From Varunaivibrio sulfuroxidans (lineage in GTDB: Bacteria > Pseudomonadota > Alphaproteobacteria > Rhodospirillales > Magnetovibrionaceae): a stretch of DNA of 64,000 bases. The position numbers and the translations under genes are program-made. Where the stretch lies: positions 698,614 to 762,613 of the forward strand of contig NZ_CP119676.1 in assembly GCF_029318635.1 (NCBI RefSeq), read 5' to 3'. Positions 19,503-28,439 of this stretch are shown one piece after another; the first letter of the stretch is position 1; each line of letters begins with the position of its first letter. A model generated the notes under the pieces. The model had not been told where the DNA came from. It ran no database searches and saw only the letters and a list, made by a program, of their open reading frames with translations.

Positions 19503-20812
19503 CACGAAGCGAACCTTTCGACGACCGCGGCGATGGGCATTTCGATCCGTTCGCCGTCGGCTCGATTTTTGACCTCGGCGATGCCGTTCTTCACCCCGCG
19601 CGGCCCGATCACCACCTGCCAGGGCAGCCCGATCAGATCCATGTCGGCGAATTTAGCCCCGGCCTTTTTATCGCGATCGTCATACAACACCTCGACCCCG
19701 GCGCGGCGCAAGTCGCGATACAGCGTATCGCACGCGCTCGTGCACGCCTCGTCGCCATAACGCAGATTGATCAGGCCGACTTTGAACGGGGTCACGCTTT
19801 CGGGCCAGATGATGCCGTTGTCATCGTGCGAGGCTTCGATGATCGCCCCCACCAGGCGCGAGACGCCGATCCCGTACGAGCCCATCTCGACGGGAATTTC
19901 CTCCCCCTCGGAGCCGGTGACGACGGCGTTCATGGGCTTGGAGTACTTGGTCGAAAAATTGAAAATGTGGCCGACCTCGATCCCTCTCGCGGTCACCAAA
20001 TCGTCGCCCAAAGCGGCGGCCTGTTCGCTGTCGTGAATTTCGTCGGTGGCGGCGTAAAGCGATGTCCAACGATCGACGATGGGCTGCAGATCGCCATCGT
20101 AATCGACATCCTCGGGAACTTCGAAGTCGAGGAAGTCCTTATGGCAGTAGACTTCGGACTCGCCGGTCTCGGCGAGCACCAGGAATTCGTGGCTCATGTC
20201 GCCGCCGATGGGACCGGTGTCGGCGCGCATCGGAATCGCCTTCAGGCCCAGGCGCGCGAAGGTGCGCAGGTAGGCGACGAACATTTTATTGTACGAACGC
20301 CGCGCCCCGGCGTTATCGAGATCGAACGAATACGAATCCTTCATCAAGAATTCGCGCCCGCGCATGACCCCGAAGCGAGGGCGGATCTCGTCGCGGAATT
20401 TCCACTGAATATGGTACAGCAGCTTGGGCACGTCCTTGTAGCTGCGCAGCGCGCCACGGAAAATATCGGTGATCTGTTCCTCATTGGTGGGGCCGTACAG
20501 CATGTCGCGCTGATGGCGGTCGCGAATACGCAACATCTCCGGCCCGTAGGCGTCATAGCGTCCGCTTTCGCGCCACAGGTCGGCCGACTGGATGGTCGGC
20601 ATCAACATTTCCTGCGCCCCGGCGGCGTCCTGTTCCTCGCGCACGATTTGTTCGATTTTCTTCAACACCTTTAGCCCCATCGGCAGCCAGGAATAAATCC
20701 CGGCGCTGGCCTGGCGGACCATGCCCGCACGCAGCATCAGGCGATGCGAGGCGATTTGCGCCTCGGCCGGTGTTTCTTTTAACGTGGGAAGGAAGTAGGC
20801 GGATAAGCGCAT
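19502..20812 (-). CDS. proS: Prolyl-tRNA synthetase, short alphaproteobacterial type
   Basis: Charges tRNA-Pro. The ATG at 20812 ([19 protein letters not shown]) gives 436 residues. Class II motif 2 ([23 protein letters not shown] region) and motif 3 ([13 protein letters not shown]) are present, and an anticodon-binding domain follows. The roughly 180-residue editing insertion of the E. coli enzyme between motifs 2 and 3 is absent, as is usual in alphaproteobacteria, which rely on free-standing editing factors for Ala-tRNA-Pro. It is coupled to lolC. Confidence 0.96.
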   Translation of the reverse strand: MRLSAYFLPTLKETPAEAQIASHRLMLRAGMVRQASAGIYSWLPMGLKVLKKIEQIVREEQDAAGAQEMLMPTIQSADLWRESGRYDAYGPEMLRIRDRHQRDMLYGPTNEEQITDIFRGALRSYKDVPKLLYHIQWKFRDEIRPRFGVMRGREFLMKDSYSFDLDNAGARRSYNKMFVAYLRTFARLGLKAIPMRADTGPIGGDMSHEFLVLAETGESEVYCHKDFLDFEVPEDVDYDGDLQPIVDRWTSLYAATDEIHDSEQAAALGDDLVTARGIEVGHIFNFSTKYSKPMNAVVTGSEGEEIPVEMGSYGIGVSRLVGAIIEASHDDNGIIWPESVTPFKVGLINLRYGDEACTSACDTLYRDLRRAGVEVLYDDRDKKAGAKFADMDLIGLPWQVVIGPRGVKNGIAEVKNRADGERIEMPIAAVVERFAS

Positions 20813-20951
20813 AAAAAACCCCGAAAAACAAATGCCCACGCGAACGCGGCGCAAACAAACCGTGAAGCCGCCGACTTTAGGCGATGGCGCCCCCCGCCGC
20901 AATGGCGCGCACACGCCAAACCATCAAATTTTTATAAAACAGAAAGACAAA

Positions 20952-21446
20952 TCAGGGCCCATAGGCGCGGCGGCAGGCCTTGGCGATGGCCTCGGCGTCT
21001 TCGTCCTTTAGCGGTTTGTCGTCCACATACAATTTTCCATCCTTGACGCCGACGGTCCACAGCTTGCTCGTCGCCGAATAGCCCAGGGCGTCCAGGCCGT
21101 ATCTTTTGGCGATATCGACGCCGAAATCGATCACGATGTTCTGCGGCACGGCAAACGGCGACGTTGCGCCGTTCAGGTCCGCCGGGGCGACCGGCTTGCC
21201 GTTGACATCGACGCCCGGCGTGTACGCCCCGCCATCGGCGGGGACGACCGAGGGCAATTGGGCGCAGGCTTCTTTGCTGACGGAGACTTTCGTCGCGGCT
21301 TCGTCTTGCGCCGCACCGCCCCGCCGGGCCGTTTGAGGCGCGGTTTGAGACGCGAGACCGTCGCCATGGGCGAAATCGACAAGAATACCGCCTGGAACAA
21401 TCACCCATAGCCCCCACAGCCAAATCACGATAAGAAAACGTTTCAT
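20952..21446 (-). CDS. Exported or membrane-anchored protein of unknown function
   Basis: About 164 residues from the ATG at 21446 (MKRFLIVIWLWG); an ATG 15 bp further upstream is possible. A hydrophobic N-terminal segment (residues 2-24) is a signal peptide or anchor. After a low-complexity stretch, the C-terminal 110 residues look like a folded domain: CAQLPSVVPADGGAYTPG, VNGKPVAPADLNG, IDFGVDIAKRYGL, and the end EAIAKACRRAYGP. I do not recognise the family. It is divergent from the purine permease and lies 139 bp before proS on the same strand. Confidence 0.7.
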   Translation of the reverse strand: MKRFLIVIWLWGLWVIVPGGILVDFAHGDGLASQTAPQTARRGGAAQDEAATKVSVSKEACAQLPSVVPADGGAYTPGVDVNGKPVAPADLNGATSPFAVPQNIVIDFGVDIAKRYGLDALGYSATSKLWTVGVKDGKLYVDDKPLKDEDAEAIAKACRRAYGP

Positions 21447-21593
21447 TTTTATGACCGCCATAACATCACTATACTGCCCGCCGGCCGGCGCGGGAACTCC
21501 CAAGACCAAGACAAGCCGACACAATCACGACGTTGGCGCGTCACCAGGGGAACGCCATCGTCACATCGACCAAAGCCTTAGAGGGAACATAGC

Positions 21594-22889
21594 ATGCTTG
21601 AAAACTTTTTTCGCCTGTCCGAGCACGACACCACGGTGCGCCGGGAAATACTCGCCGGGGTCACCACGTTCCTGACCATGGCCTATATCATCTTCGTCAA
21701 TCCCGAAATGTTGTCGCAGGCGGGCATGGACAAGGGGGCCGTGTTCACCGCGACGTGCCTCGCCGCCCTCATCGGCACCGCGGTCATGGGTCTGTACGCC
21801 AATTACCCGGTGGCCTTGGCCCCGGGCATGGGGCTGAATGCCTACTTCACCTACGTCGTCGTTTTGGGCAGCGGGTACACATGGCAAGTCGGTCTGGGCG
21901 CCGTCTTTATTTCCGGCACCATCTTCCTGACGCTTAGCATCCTGCCCGTGCGCGAATGGATCATTAACGCCATTCCCAATTCGATGAAAATGGCGATCTC
22001 GGCGGGCATCGGTCTGTTTCTTGCCATCATCGGATTGAAGAACGCCGGAATCGTCGTCGCCAATCCGGCGACGTTCGTCACTTTGGGTAATTTGACCAGC
22101 CCGACGGTGCTGCTGTCGTGCCTGGGCTTCATCATGATGGCGGTGCTCAGCGCACGCAAGATTCCCGGCGGGATCATCATTTCCATTTTGGCCGTGACTC
22201 TGATCGGCATGGCGAGCGGCCTGAGCCATTTCGTCGGCATTTTCGCCATGCCGCCGTCGGTCATGCCGACTCTGTTGCATATGGACATCATGGGCGCCTT
22301 GAATATCGGCCTGCTTACGATCGTCTTCGCTTTCCTCTTCGTCGATCTGTTCGACACCGCCGGCACCCTGGTCGGGGTCGCTCATCGGGCGGGGTTGCTC
22401 GATAAAGACGGAAAGCTTCCGCGCCTCAACCGCGCCCTGATCGCCGACAGCACGGCGACCCTGGCCGGGGCCGCCCTGGGCACCTCGACGACGACCAGCT
22501 ATATCGAAAGCGCCGCCGGTATCGACGCCGGGGGACGCACCGGATTGACCGCGGTGACCGTCGCCGCGCTGTTCGCCCTGGCATTGTTCCTGTCGCCGCT
22601 GGCGCACAGCATTCCGGGCTTCGCCACCGCCCCCGCCTTGGTTTTCGTGGCCAGCCTGATGGTGCGCGGCCTGGCCGAGATCGACTGGAACGACATCACC
22701 GAGGCCGCGCCCGCCCTGGTCACGGCGATCACCATGCCGCTAACCTTCTCGATCGCCAACGGCATCGGTCTGGGCTTTATCACCTATGCCGCGATCAAGT
22801 TGTTCTCCGGCAAAGCCAAGGAAGCCGGACCGGCGATCTTCGTGCTCGCCCTCGCCTTCATCGTCAAATTCGCCTACGTCGGCGGTTAA
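21594..22889 (+). CDS. NCS2-family (AzgA-like) purine permease
   Basis: A 431-residue inner-membrane protein with about twelve hydrophobic segments. The start MLENFFRLSEHDTTVRREIL is followed by AGVTTFLTMAYIIFVNP, the signature of the AzgA/GhxP branch that imports adenine, hypoxanthine or guanine with protons. Other conserved pieces are ALAPGMGLNAYF, FLFVDLFDTAGTLVGV and ALGTSTTTSYIESAAGI. The exact base cannot be told from sequence. The gene stands alone and ends at a hairpin shared with tag. No purine riboswitch was seen in the 147-bp upstream spacer. Confidence 0.92.
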   Translation: MLENFFRLSEHDTTVRREILAGVTTFLTMAYIIFVNPEMLSQAGMDKGAVFTATCLAALIGTAVMGLYANYPVALAPGMGLNAYFTYVVVLGSGYTWQVGLGAVFISGTIFLTLSILPVREWIINAIPNSMKMAISAGIGLFLAIIGLKNAGIVVANPATFVTLGNLTSPTVLLSCLGFIMMAVLSARKIPGGIIISILAVTLIGMASGLSHFVGIFAMPPSVMPTLLHMDIMGALNIGLLTIVFAFLFVDLFDTAGTLVGVAHRAGLLDKDGKLPRLNRALIADSTATLAGAALGTSTTTSYIESAAGIDAGGRTGLTAVTVAALFALALFLSPLAHSIPGFATAPALVFVASLMVRGLAEIDWNDITEAAPALVTAITMPLTFSIANGIGLGFITYAAIKLFSGKAKEAGPAIFVLALAFIVKFAYVGG

Positions 22890-22901
22890 GTACACTTCCC
22901 G

Positions 22902-22941
22902 CCCCCAAAAAGTTCCCTCTTTTCGGGGGGCCTTTTGGGGG
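22902..22941. terminator. Bidirectional hairpin between permease and tag
   Basis: CCCCCAAAA (22902-22910) pairs with TTTTGGGGG (22933-22941), giving a 9-bp stem with an A/U-rich base. It lies between the convergent permease and tag genes and can serve both strands. Confidence 0.65.
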
Positions 22942-22957
22942 GCGCCCGGTGTGAAAA

Positions 22958-23524
22958 TTACGATGCGTCTCCCGCGTAAAAGGCGCGCCCGACCGCCATC
23001 CATGGCGGGTCCAACGCCCGGATGGCGTCGTAGGCCGGGCAATCCTCACGGTGGGTGCCGGGCAGATAGCCGATGCTCATCAAAAATTCGCCGGTAATCT
23101 CACCGCCGGTGAACTTGAAGGTTTTCTTGAACAGCTTCACCCAATCGCTCTTGACGCGGGGGTGTTGGGCGGCGAGCCAACCGGCGAAGCCTTTGTGACT
23201 GGCGCGCAGGGCCTGAATGCGCCGTGCGTTCTCGATAATCGCGGCGATTTTAAGCCGATTGCGAATTATATCAGAATCGCCGAGCAGACGTTCGACATCG
23301 TCGGCCCCGAACGCCGCCACGGTATCGACATCGAACCCGGCGAAGGCGCGCCCGATCGCTTCGCGTTTTTTCAAAATCAACAACCAGGATAACCCGGCCT
23401 GGAAAATTTCCAGCGCCAGACGTTCGAACAGGGCACTTTCCGCGTTTAAGGGAAAGCCGTATTCCCTATCGTGATAGGGGCCGTGGATGGGATGCCCCTT
23501 AGCTGCGTCGCAATACCAATTCAC
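22958..23524 (-). CDS. tag: DNA-3-methyladenine glycosylase I (Tag)
   Basis: Tag removes 3-methyladenine from alkylated DNA. The 188-residue product, of normal length, has the zinc ligands of the family: Cys5 and a histidine near residue 18 at the N-terminus (WYCDAAKGH, YHDREYGFP), and THREDC near residue 163. The helix-hairpin-helix region includes LFERLALEIFQAGLSW with the conserved catalytic glutamate. The start is 17 bp from the nested inverted-repeat element that separates it from the upstream methyltransferase gene. Confidence 0.95.
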   Translation of the reverse strand: MNWYCDAAKGHPIHGPYHDREYGFPLNAESALFERLALEIFQAGLSWLLILKKREAIGRAFAGFDVDTVAAFGADDVERLLGDSDIIRNRLKIAAIIENARRIQALRASHKGFAGWLAAQHPRVKSDWVKLFKKTFKFTGGEITGEFLMSIGYLPGTHREDCPAYDAIRALDPPWMAVGRAFYAGDAS

Positions 23525-23541
23525 GCCTTTTCCCCCTGACC

Positions 23542-23737
23542 CTCGTCACCTGGAACTGAAACGGTTCATATATGACACACGGAAAAAGGCTTCGGCTAGG
23601 AAAGGCCCGCGCCGTGATGCGGGAACATCATAAGCGGACCGTGACGACGTCCGAAGCCTTTTTCCGTGCGCCCAAACGATCATAGAGGCAAAGCGGCCCC
23701 CCATACGGCGCGCCGTATTTCAGTTCCAGGTGACGAG
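23542..23737. repeat. 196-bp element of nested perfect inverted repeats
   Basis: The outer arms are 20-bp perfect inverted repeats (23542-23561 and 23718-23737). Inside lie 18-bp perfect arms (23578-23595 and 23651-23668) that enclose two smaller hairpins: CCCGC/GCGGG (23606-23610, 23619-23623) and GGAC/GTCC (23637-23653). A 16-bp palindrome ATACGGCG/CGCCGTAT (23703-23718) abuts the right outer arm. The element fills almost the whole gap between the methyltransferase stop codon and tag. It could be a non-autonomous mobile element (MITE-like), a REP-type sequence or a multi-branched RNA. No clear target-site duplication was found. Confidence 0.75.
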
Positions 23738-23738
23738 C

Positions 23739-24350
23739 CTACGCCCTTTTATATCCGGTCAGCCCGATCAGCGCCGACATGCCTCTATGCCCCGGACCTT
23801 CATCGACCTCTCGCTCTTCCTCGGCGATTTCAAGTTTTTCTAAAATGGTAAATGTTCCTTCGAGAAGCGCGCGCGTGTACAAATTTTCAAGACGGCGCGG
23901 CCCGCCGGTGCCGTATTCGAGCTGTTTTGGCGTATACCCTTGGAGGATCAGCAGTCCGCCCGGTTTTAAAGCCCTCAGCATGCCCGCCCATTTTTGCGCC
24001 CGTTGGTCGGGATCGCTGAATTGGGTGAAAATTTCAACGACGACGTCAAATTGCGCCTCGGGGTAGGCCCATTGATGAACGTCGGCGCGTTCGATGCGCA
24101 TGGTCACGCCGTATTCATCGGCCAGAGCGCGAGCCTTCACCTGGGCGGCGGGGGAAAAATCGAGGGAAAGCACATCCAGCCCCCGACGCGCCAACCAGAC
24201 GCCGTTGCGCCCCTCACCGTCGGCGACGACCAGAACATTCCCATGTTCGGGAAGTTTATCCGCGTTGGCGACCAGGAAGGTGTTGGCCTCCTTGCCGAAA
24301 ACGTAATGATCGGACGAAAAACGATTTTCCCAATCTTCAAAAGCGCTCAT
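23739..24350 (-). CDS. Class I SAM-dependent methyltransferase (TehB-like)
   Basis: A 203-residue soluble protein with the Rossmann methyltransferase core: motif I VVADGEGRNGVWLARRG near residues 41-57, an acidic residue ending strand 2 (LSLDFSP), the IERADVHQW loop, VVVEIFTQF and LKPGGLLILQGYTP. The N-terminal SSDHYVFGKEANTFL is typical of the TehB-like thiopurine/tellurite-type group. The substrate is unknown. Its stop codon directly abuts the inverted-repeat element. It starts 26 bp after the end of the methylmalonyl-CoA epimerase gene. Confidence 0.85.
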   Translation of the reverse strand: MSAFEDWENRFSSDHYVFGKEANTFLVANADKLPEHGNVLVVADGEGRNGVWLARRGLDVLSLDFSPAAQVKARALADEYGVTMRIERADVHQWAYPEAQFDVVVEIFTQFSDPDQRAQKWAGMLRALKPGGLLILQGYTPKQLEYGTGGPRRLENLYTRALLEGTFTILEKLEIAEEEREVDEGPGHRGMSALIGLTGYKRA

Positions 24351-24376
24351 TTTGACTCCAGCTTAAATACATACCG

Positions 24377-24781
24377 TCATTTTTCTTCGAGTTCGATCAA
24401 GGTGCCGCAAAAATCCTTGGGATGCAGGAACAAGACCTGTTTGCCGTGGGCGCCGATTTTCGGTTCGCCATCGCCGAGCACCCGATCGCCGCGCGCCTTC
24501 AAATGATCGCGGGCGGCGAGGATGTCATCGACTTCGTAACACACGTGATGCACGCCCCCGGAAGGGTTCTTGGCCAAAAAATTAGCGAGCGGCGAGGCCG
24601 CGCCCAGGGGTTCCAACAGTTCGATCTTGGTGTTGTCCAGGGTGACGAAAACCACGCGCACGCCGTGATCGGGCTGATCGCTGGGCGGAGAAACTTCCGC
24701 GCCCAGGGACTCCTTGTATATTCGGCTCGCCTGGGCGACATTACCGACCGCGATGGCGACATGATTAAGCCTTCCGATCAT
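24377..24781 (-). CDS. mce: Methylmalonyl-CoA epimerase
   Basis: Interconverts the (S) and (R) forms of methylmalonyl-CoA, linking propionyl-CoA breakdown to succinyl-CoA. The ATG at 24781 follows GGAAGGACG and gives 134 residues, the family length. It is a vicinal-oxygen-chelate protein with metal ligands in LNHVAIAV (start), GGVHHVCYEVDD (middle) and GTLIELEE (end), plus the KIELLEPLG strand. In many alphaproteobacteria mce lies between rnj and proS; here extra genes (methyltransferase, tag, permease, unknown) separate mce from proS. Confidence 0.93.
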   Translation of the reverse strand: MIGRLNHVAIAVGNVAQASRIYKESLGAEVSPPSDQPDHGVRVVFVTLDNTKIELLEPLGAASPLANFLAKNPSGGVHHVCYEVDDILAARDHLKARGDRVLGDGEPKIGAHGKQVLFLHPKDFCGTLIELEEK

Positions 24782-24890
24782 CGTCCTTCCCTTCACTCAA
24801 AAACGGCGCACCGGATTTCACACCGACGGCGCGATCATGGCGCGCCAACGTGGCCAGATTATGACCGAGCGCAGGGCATCGAAACTGCGC

Positions 24891-26567
24891 TTAATCCTCG
24901 ATCGGCCCAAGGCGAATCATCTGCACCTTGACCACGGCGTTCTTATTCAAGCTATTTCGAAAATAGCGCCGCACTGCGATGCGCACCGCCTCGCTGATTT
25001 GGTCGTCCTGGCTTCGGGCTTTTTTCGACAACGTATCGACGACGTTCGCGGCGATATCGACAGCGCCGTCCAGAAGGTCCGTCTCGGACGGATCGAGAAG
25101 GCCCGTCGTCGTGATTTGCGGGTCCGCAGCCAAGATGCCATCGTCCTCGACGACCACGCTGACCACCGCCTCGCCATTAAACAAAGAACGGGTGCGTCCG
25201 CGCACCAGCTCACTATCGAGAGGAACCAAACGGTTGCCCTCCAGGGTCAACCGCCCGCTGGGCACCTCCTCGATGATCGCCGCGTCGCCCGGGGCGAGAC
25301 GGATCATACCGCCGTTTTCATTAACCACCGCCTGCGTCACCTGACAGGTTTTGGCGAGACGGGCGTGTTCGGAAATATGACGCAGCTCACCGTGTACGGG
25401 AACCGCAATCTTAGGACGGACACGTTGGTACATGCGCACCAGTTCGTCGCGCGCAGGATGGCCCGAAACATGGACGAAGGCGTCTTTTTCGGTCACCACA
25501 TGAATGCCGCCACGCACCAGCCGATTTTGCATTCGCCCGATCACCACCTCGTTTCCGGGAATGATGCGCGATGAAAAAATAACCGTATCCCCCTCGTTCA
25601 ATGTTAAACGCGGGTGATCGTCGGCGGCCATGCGCGCCAGAGCGGCGCGCGGCTCGCCCTGCGATCCGGTGCACACGATCAGGGTCTTGTCACGGGGCAG
25701 GAAACCGGCGTCGTCTTCTTCGAGGAATTTCGCGGTGTCTTGAAGGTAGCCGTTATCGCGCGCCGCCGCCACCATCCGTTGAAGAGAACGGCCGGACAAA
25801 ACCACGTCGCGCCCACAAGCCTTGGCCGCACGAGCGACGGTTTCGATCCGGGCGACATTGGATGAAAAACACGTCACCACGACACGTTGATCGGCCGCGG
25901 CAATAATTTTGGTCAGGCTTTCGAGCAGGTCGCCTTCTGAACCCGATGTTCCCGGCGTGAAAACGTTGGTCGAATCGCAGACCATCGCGAGGACGCCCTC
26001 GTCACCCAGTTTTTCCAGCCCCGCTTCATCCGAAGCCGCGCCCAGGACGGGGTCGGGATCGAACTTCCAGTCCCCGGTATGCAGGACCGTGCCCAGCTTG
26101 GTGCGGATGGCGATCGCGTTGGGTTCGGGGATCGAATGGGTCAGCGTGATCAATTCCATATCGAACGGACCGACGGAAAATTTCCCGCCCAACGCAATGA
26201 CCGTGATCTTGGCCTCTTTGACGAGTCCCGCCTCGGCCAGTTTGTGCCCGACGATCTGCGCCGTGAACGGGGTCGCGTAAATCGGCGGGCGTCCGATCTT
26301 TTCCCACAAGTGGGCGACCGCGCCGATATGATCCTCGTGGGCGTGGGTGAGCACCAGTCCCGCTAGGCGGTCCTTATGTTCGACGATATAGTGCGGGTCG
26401 GGCATCATCACATCGACGCCGGGCAGCATGGCGTCGCCGAAAGTAATGCCCAAATCGACCATTACCCATGTCACATCCCCCGGTGCGCCAAAGCCATAGA
26501 GGTTGAGGTTCATGCCGATTTCGCCTGCGCCGCCCAAGGGCAGAAACAACAGTTCTTCTTGTGCCAT
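24891..26567 (-). CDS. rnj: Ribonuclease J
   Basis: RNase J is a 5'-3' exonuclease and endonuclease for mRNA and rRNA processing. The 558-residue product has the metallo-beta-lactamase zinc site HAHEDH at residues 75-80, HTGDWKFD, the beta-CASP domain (SSNVARIETVARAAKACGRDVVL; SQGEPRAALARMA), HVSGHPARDEL and VPVHGE, and a C-terminal domain. Alphaproteobacteria have one RNase J beside RNase E, and this genomic place after coaX is typical for it. Confidence 0.94.
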   Translation of the reverse strand: MAQEELLFLPLGGAGEIGMNLNLYGFGAPGDVTWVMVDLGITFGDAMLPGVDVMMPDPHYIVEHKDRLAGLVLTHAHEDHIGAVAHLWEKIGRPPIYATPFTAQIVGHKLAEAGLVKEAKITVIALGGKFSVGPFDMELITLTHSIPEPNAIAIRTKLGTVLHTGDWKFDPDPVLGAASDEAGLEKLGDEGVLAMVCDSTNVFTPGTSGSEGDLLESLTKIIAAADQRVVVTCFSSNVARIETVARAAKACGRDVVLSGRSLQRMVAAARDNGYLQDTAKFLEEDDAGFLPRDKTLIVCTGSQGEPRAALARMAADDHPRLTLNEGDTVIFSSRIIPGNEVVIGRMQNRLVRGGIHVVTEKDAFVHVSGHPARDELVRMYQRVRPKIAVPVHGELRHISEHARLAKTCQVTQAVVNENGGMIRLAPGDAAIIEEVPSGRLTLEGNRLVPLDSELVRGRTRSLFNGEAVVSVVVEDDGILAADPQITTTGLLDPSETDLLDGAVDIAANVVDTLSKKARSQDDQISEAVRIAVRRYFRNSLNKNAVVKVQMIRLGPIED

Positions 26568-26576
26568 ATAGATTAT

Positions 26577-27353
26577 CTATGTCCGATTACGTTTGAAAAT
26601 GGAATACAGACCGCGAAGGGTGAGATCGGGGTCCGCGCAAGAAATGACGTCGGTGGCGTCACTGAAGAGGGCCGCCAATCCCCCCGTCGCCACCACGTCC
26701 ATGGGCTTGGCGTATTCGTCGCGTATACGCCGCACGATCCCCTCGATCATGCTGACATACCCCCAGAAAACGCCTGACTGCATGGCGGAGACGGTGCCCT
26801 TGCCGATGACGTGCTTGGGCTTGGCGATGGCGACGCGGGGCAATTGCGCCGCCGCCATGTGCAGCGCCTCAAGGGACAGATTGATCCCCGGCGCGATCAC
26901 TCCGCCGATATAATCGCCGTTGTCGTTCATCACGTCGAACGTCGTCGCCGTACCGAAATCGACCACGATCAGCGGCCCGCCGTAACGCTCGAACCCGGCG
27001 ATGACGTTGACCAAGCGATCGGCGCCGACCTCTTCGGGGTTGTCCATCAGCACGCGAATGCCCAGGTCGATCACGTCGCCCTCGCCAACCACCAAGGGGT
27101 CGCAGCCATAATACTTGCGGCACAGGGTTTTTAGCGTGAACAGGGATGACGGAACGACGCTGGCGATGATCGCGTGATGAATTTCCCGCGGTTCGATCTC
27201 CGCCAGCGCCAGCAATTGGTTCAGCCATACCCCCAACTCATCGGGCGTGCGCGCGCCGCCCGTCGAGGCGCGCCACTCCCCCTTCAAATCGCCGCCCGAA
27301 TCAAAGACCGCGAAGACCGTGTCGGTGTTGCCTGAATCGATAGTTAACAGCAT
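26577..27353 (-). CDS. coaX: Type III pantothenate kinase
   Basis: Phosphorylates pantothenate, the first step of CoA synthesis, with the feedback-insensitive type III enzyme. The ATG at 27353 (MLLTIDSGNTDTVFAVFD) gives 258 residues; the frame has ten further upstream codons without similarity. The ASKHA-fold phosphate loops are DSGNTDTVF at residues 6-14 and VDFGTATTFDV near residue 130; GAVxGxD-like substrate residues appear as EEVGADRLVN. It lies 9 bp before rnj and follows birA, a conserved order in this class. Confidence 0.94.
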   Translation of the reverse strand: MLLTIDSGNTDTVFAVFDSGGDLKGEWRASTGGARTPDELGVWLNQLLALAEIEPREIHHAIIASVVPSSLFTLKTLCRKYYGCDPLVVGEGDVIDLGIRVLMDNPEEVGADRLVNVIAGFERYGGPLIVVDFGTATTFDVMNDNGDYIGGVIAPGINLSLEALHMAAAQLPRVAIAKPKHVIGKGTVSAMQSGVFWGYVSMIEGIVRRIRDEYAKPMDVVATGGLAALFSDATDVISCADPDLTLRGLYSIFKRNRT

Positions 27354-27570
27354 GGCTCCTCCTAGCACGTCTTGGGGGGACACCGCTAGAGCACGAAGGC
27401 GGCGAAGCTAAATAAATGCCGTATTCTCCCCGCCGATGCGCATCTCCTCGCCGTCCTCGCCTTCATTCACCATCCGAAGACGCGAATCTCAAGGGAACCA
27501 TAATAGAGAAAAAATACAATACAATATAACGGGATGGCGGTTTTCTGGCGTCCCCAATACCGCCATGGAG

Positions 27571-28377
27571 TCAGGAGATTTCTACCGGTCGATCCGCCGG
27601 GAAGACTTCCCCGGCGACGATGCGCCGCCGCCCGCCCGCCATGTTCAAGACCAGGGCGCCATCTTCATCCAGGGTTTCGAAAATTCCTTCGAGGGTTTCC
27701 ACGCCAAGGCGCACCCGAATGGGCTTTCCCAGACCCGCACCATGCGCCAGCCAAGCACGACGCACGGGGCCGAACCCCAAGGTCCGCCATGTCGCCATGT
27801 GGGTGAGAAAACGTTGTGCGACAGATTTTAGGATCGTTTCACTATCCAGACCATGCCCCCCTTCGCGGGCCATCGAGGTGACGGGATAATCCACATCCTC
27901 CGGTCCCGGGCAGTGAGCGACGTTGACCCCCATACCGATAATCATCCAGTCCAGATCACCGTTCGTATTCAGTGCCGATTCAACAAGAATTCCCGCGGCC
28001 TTCCGTCCCTCAATAAGCACGTCATTGGGCCATTTACAGGTCACGAAAGCGCTTCGTGGCAAGGCGTGGCGCATCGCGTCGGCGATCGCAAGAGAGGCGA
28101 CGAAACCGATCTGCATGGCGCTTTCAGCCCGAATGGGGGGGCGCAAACATTCCGGGGAGCGATCAGGACTGATGAGAAAAGAGGCATGAAGATTGCCCTC
28201 GGGCGACATCCAATGTCGCCCCCGCCGGCCCCGCCCCGCCGACTGGCGGCGCGCCCATATCGCCAATGGTCCGCGGTCGCCGGCCTCGGCGCGACGCCGC
28301 GCCTCGGCATTGGTGCTGTCGATATCGTCAAACGCCAACACGCGAAAAAAATCAGGAAAAACGGGTGCGTCGGTCAT
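27571..28377 (-). CDS. birA: Biotin--[acetyl-CoA-carboxylase] ligase, without DNA-binding domain
   Basis: Attaches biotin to carboxylase carrier proteins. From the ATG at 28377 it is 268 residues, with the biotin/ATP loop GRGRRG at residues 48-53, KWPNDVLIEGRKAAGILVE, and the small C-terminal SH3-like domain (IRVRLGVETLEGIFETLDEDG). There is no N-terminal winged-helix domain, so it is a group I ligase and not a biotin repressor. It follows nuoN by 62 bp. A 217-bp AT-rich spacer separates it from coaX, and no confident promoter was found there. Confidence 0.94.
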   Translation of the reverse strand: MTDAPVFPDFFRVLAFDDIDSTNAEARRRAEAGDRGPLAIWARRQSAGRGRRGRHWMSPEGNLHASFLISPDRSPECLRPPIRAESAMQIGFVASLAIADAMRHALPRSAFVTCKWPNDVLIEGRKAAGILVESALNTNGDLDWMIIGMGVNVAHCPGPEDVDYPVTSMAREGGHGLDSETILKSVAQRFLTHMATWRTLGFGPVRRAWLAHGAGLGKPIRVRLGVETLEGIFETLDEDGALVLNMAGGRRRIVAGEVFPADRPVEIS

Positions 28378-28439
28378 CGGATCTGCCCGGGAGGGGCGTC
28401 CCCCCCGACCCCACGCCGGAGGGGAGCGCTCAAAAGCAC

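Noticed and set aside
21447-21593. A purine riboswitch upstream of the AzgA-like permease
   Set aside because: The conserved core and three-way-junction pattern could not be seen in this 147-bp spacer, and purine riboswitches are rare in alphaproteobacteria.
23542-23737. Calling the nested-palindrome element a MITE
   Set aside because: No convincing target-site duplication flanks the 20-bp arms and no second copy exists in the window, so mobility is not shown.
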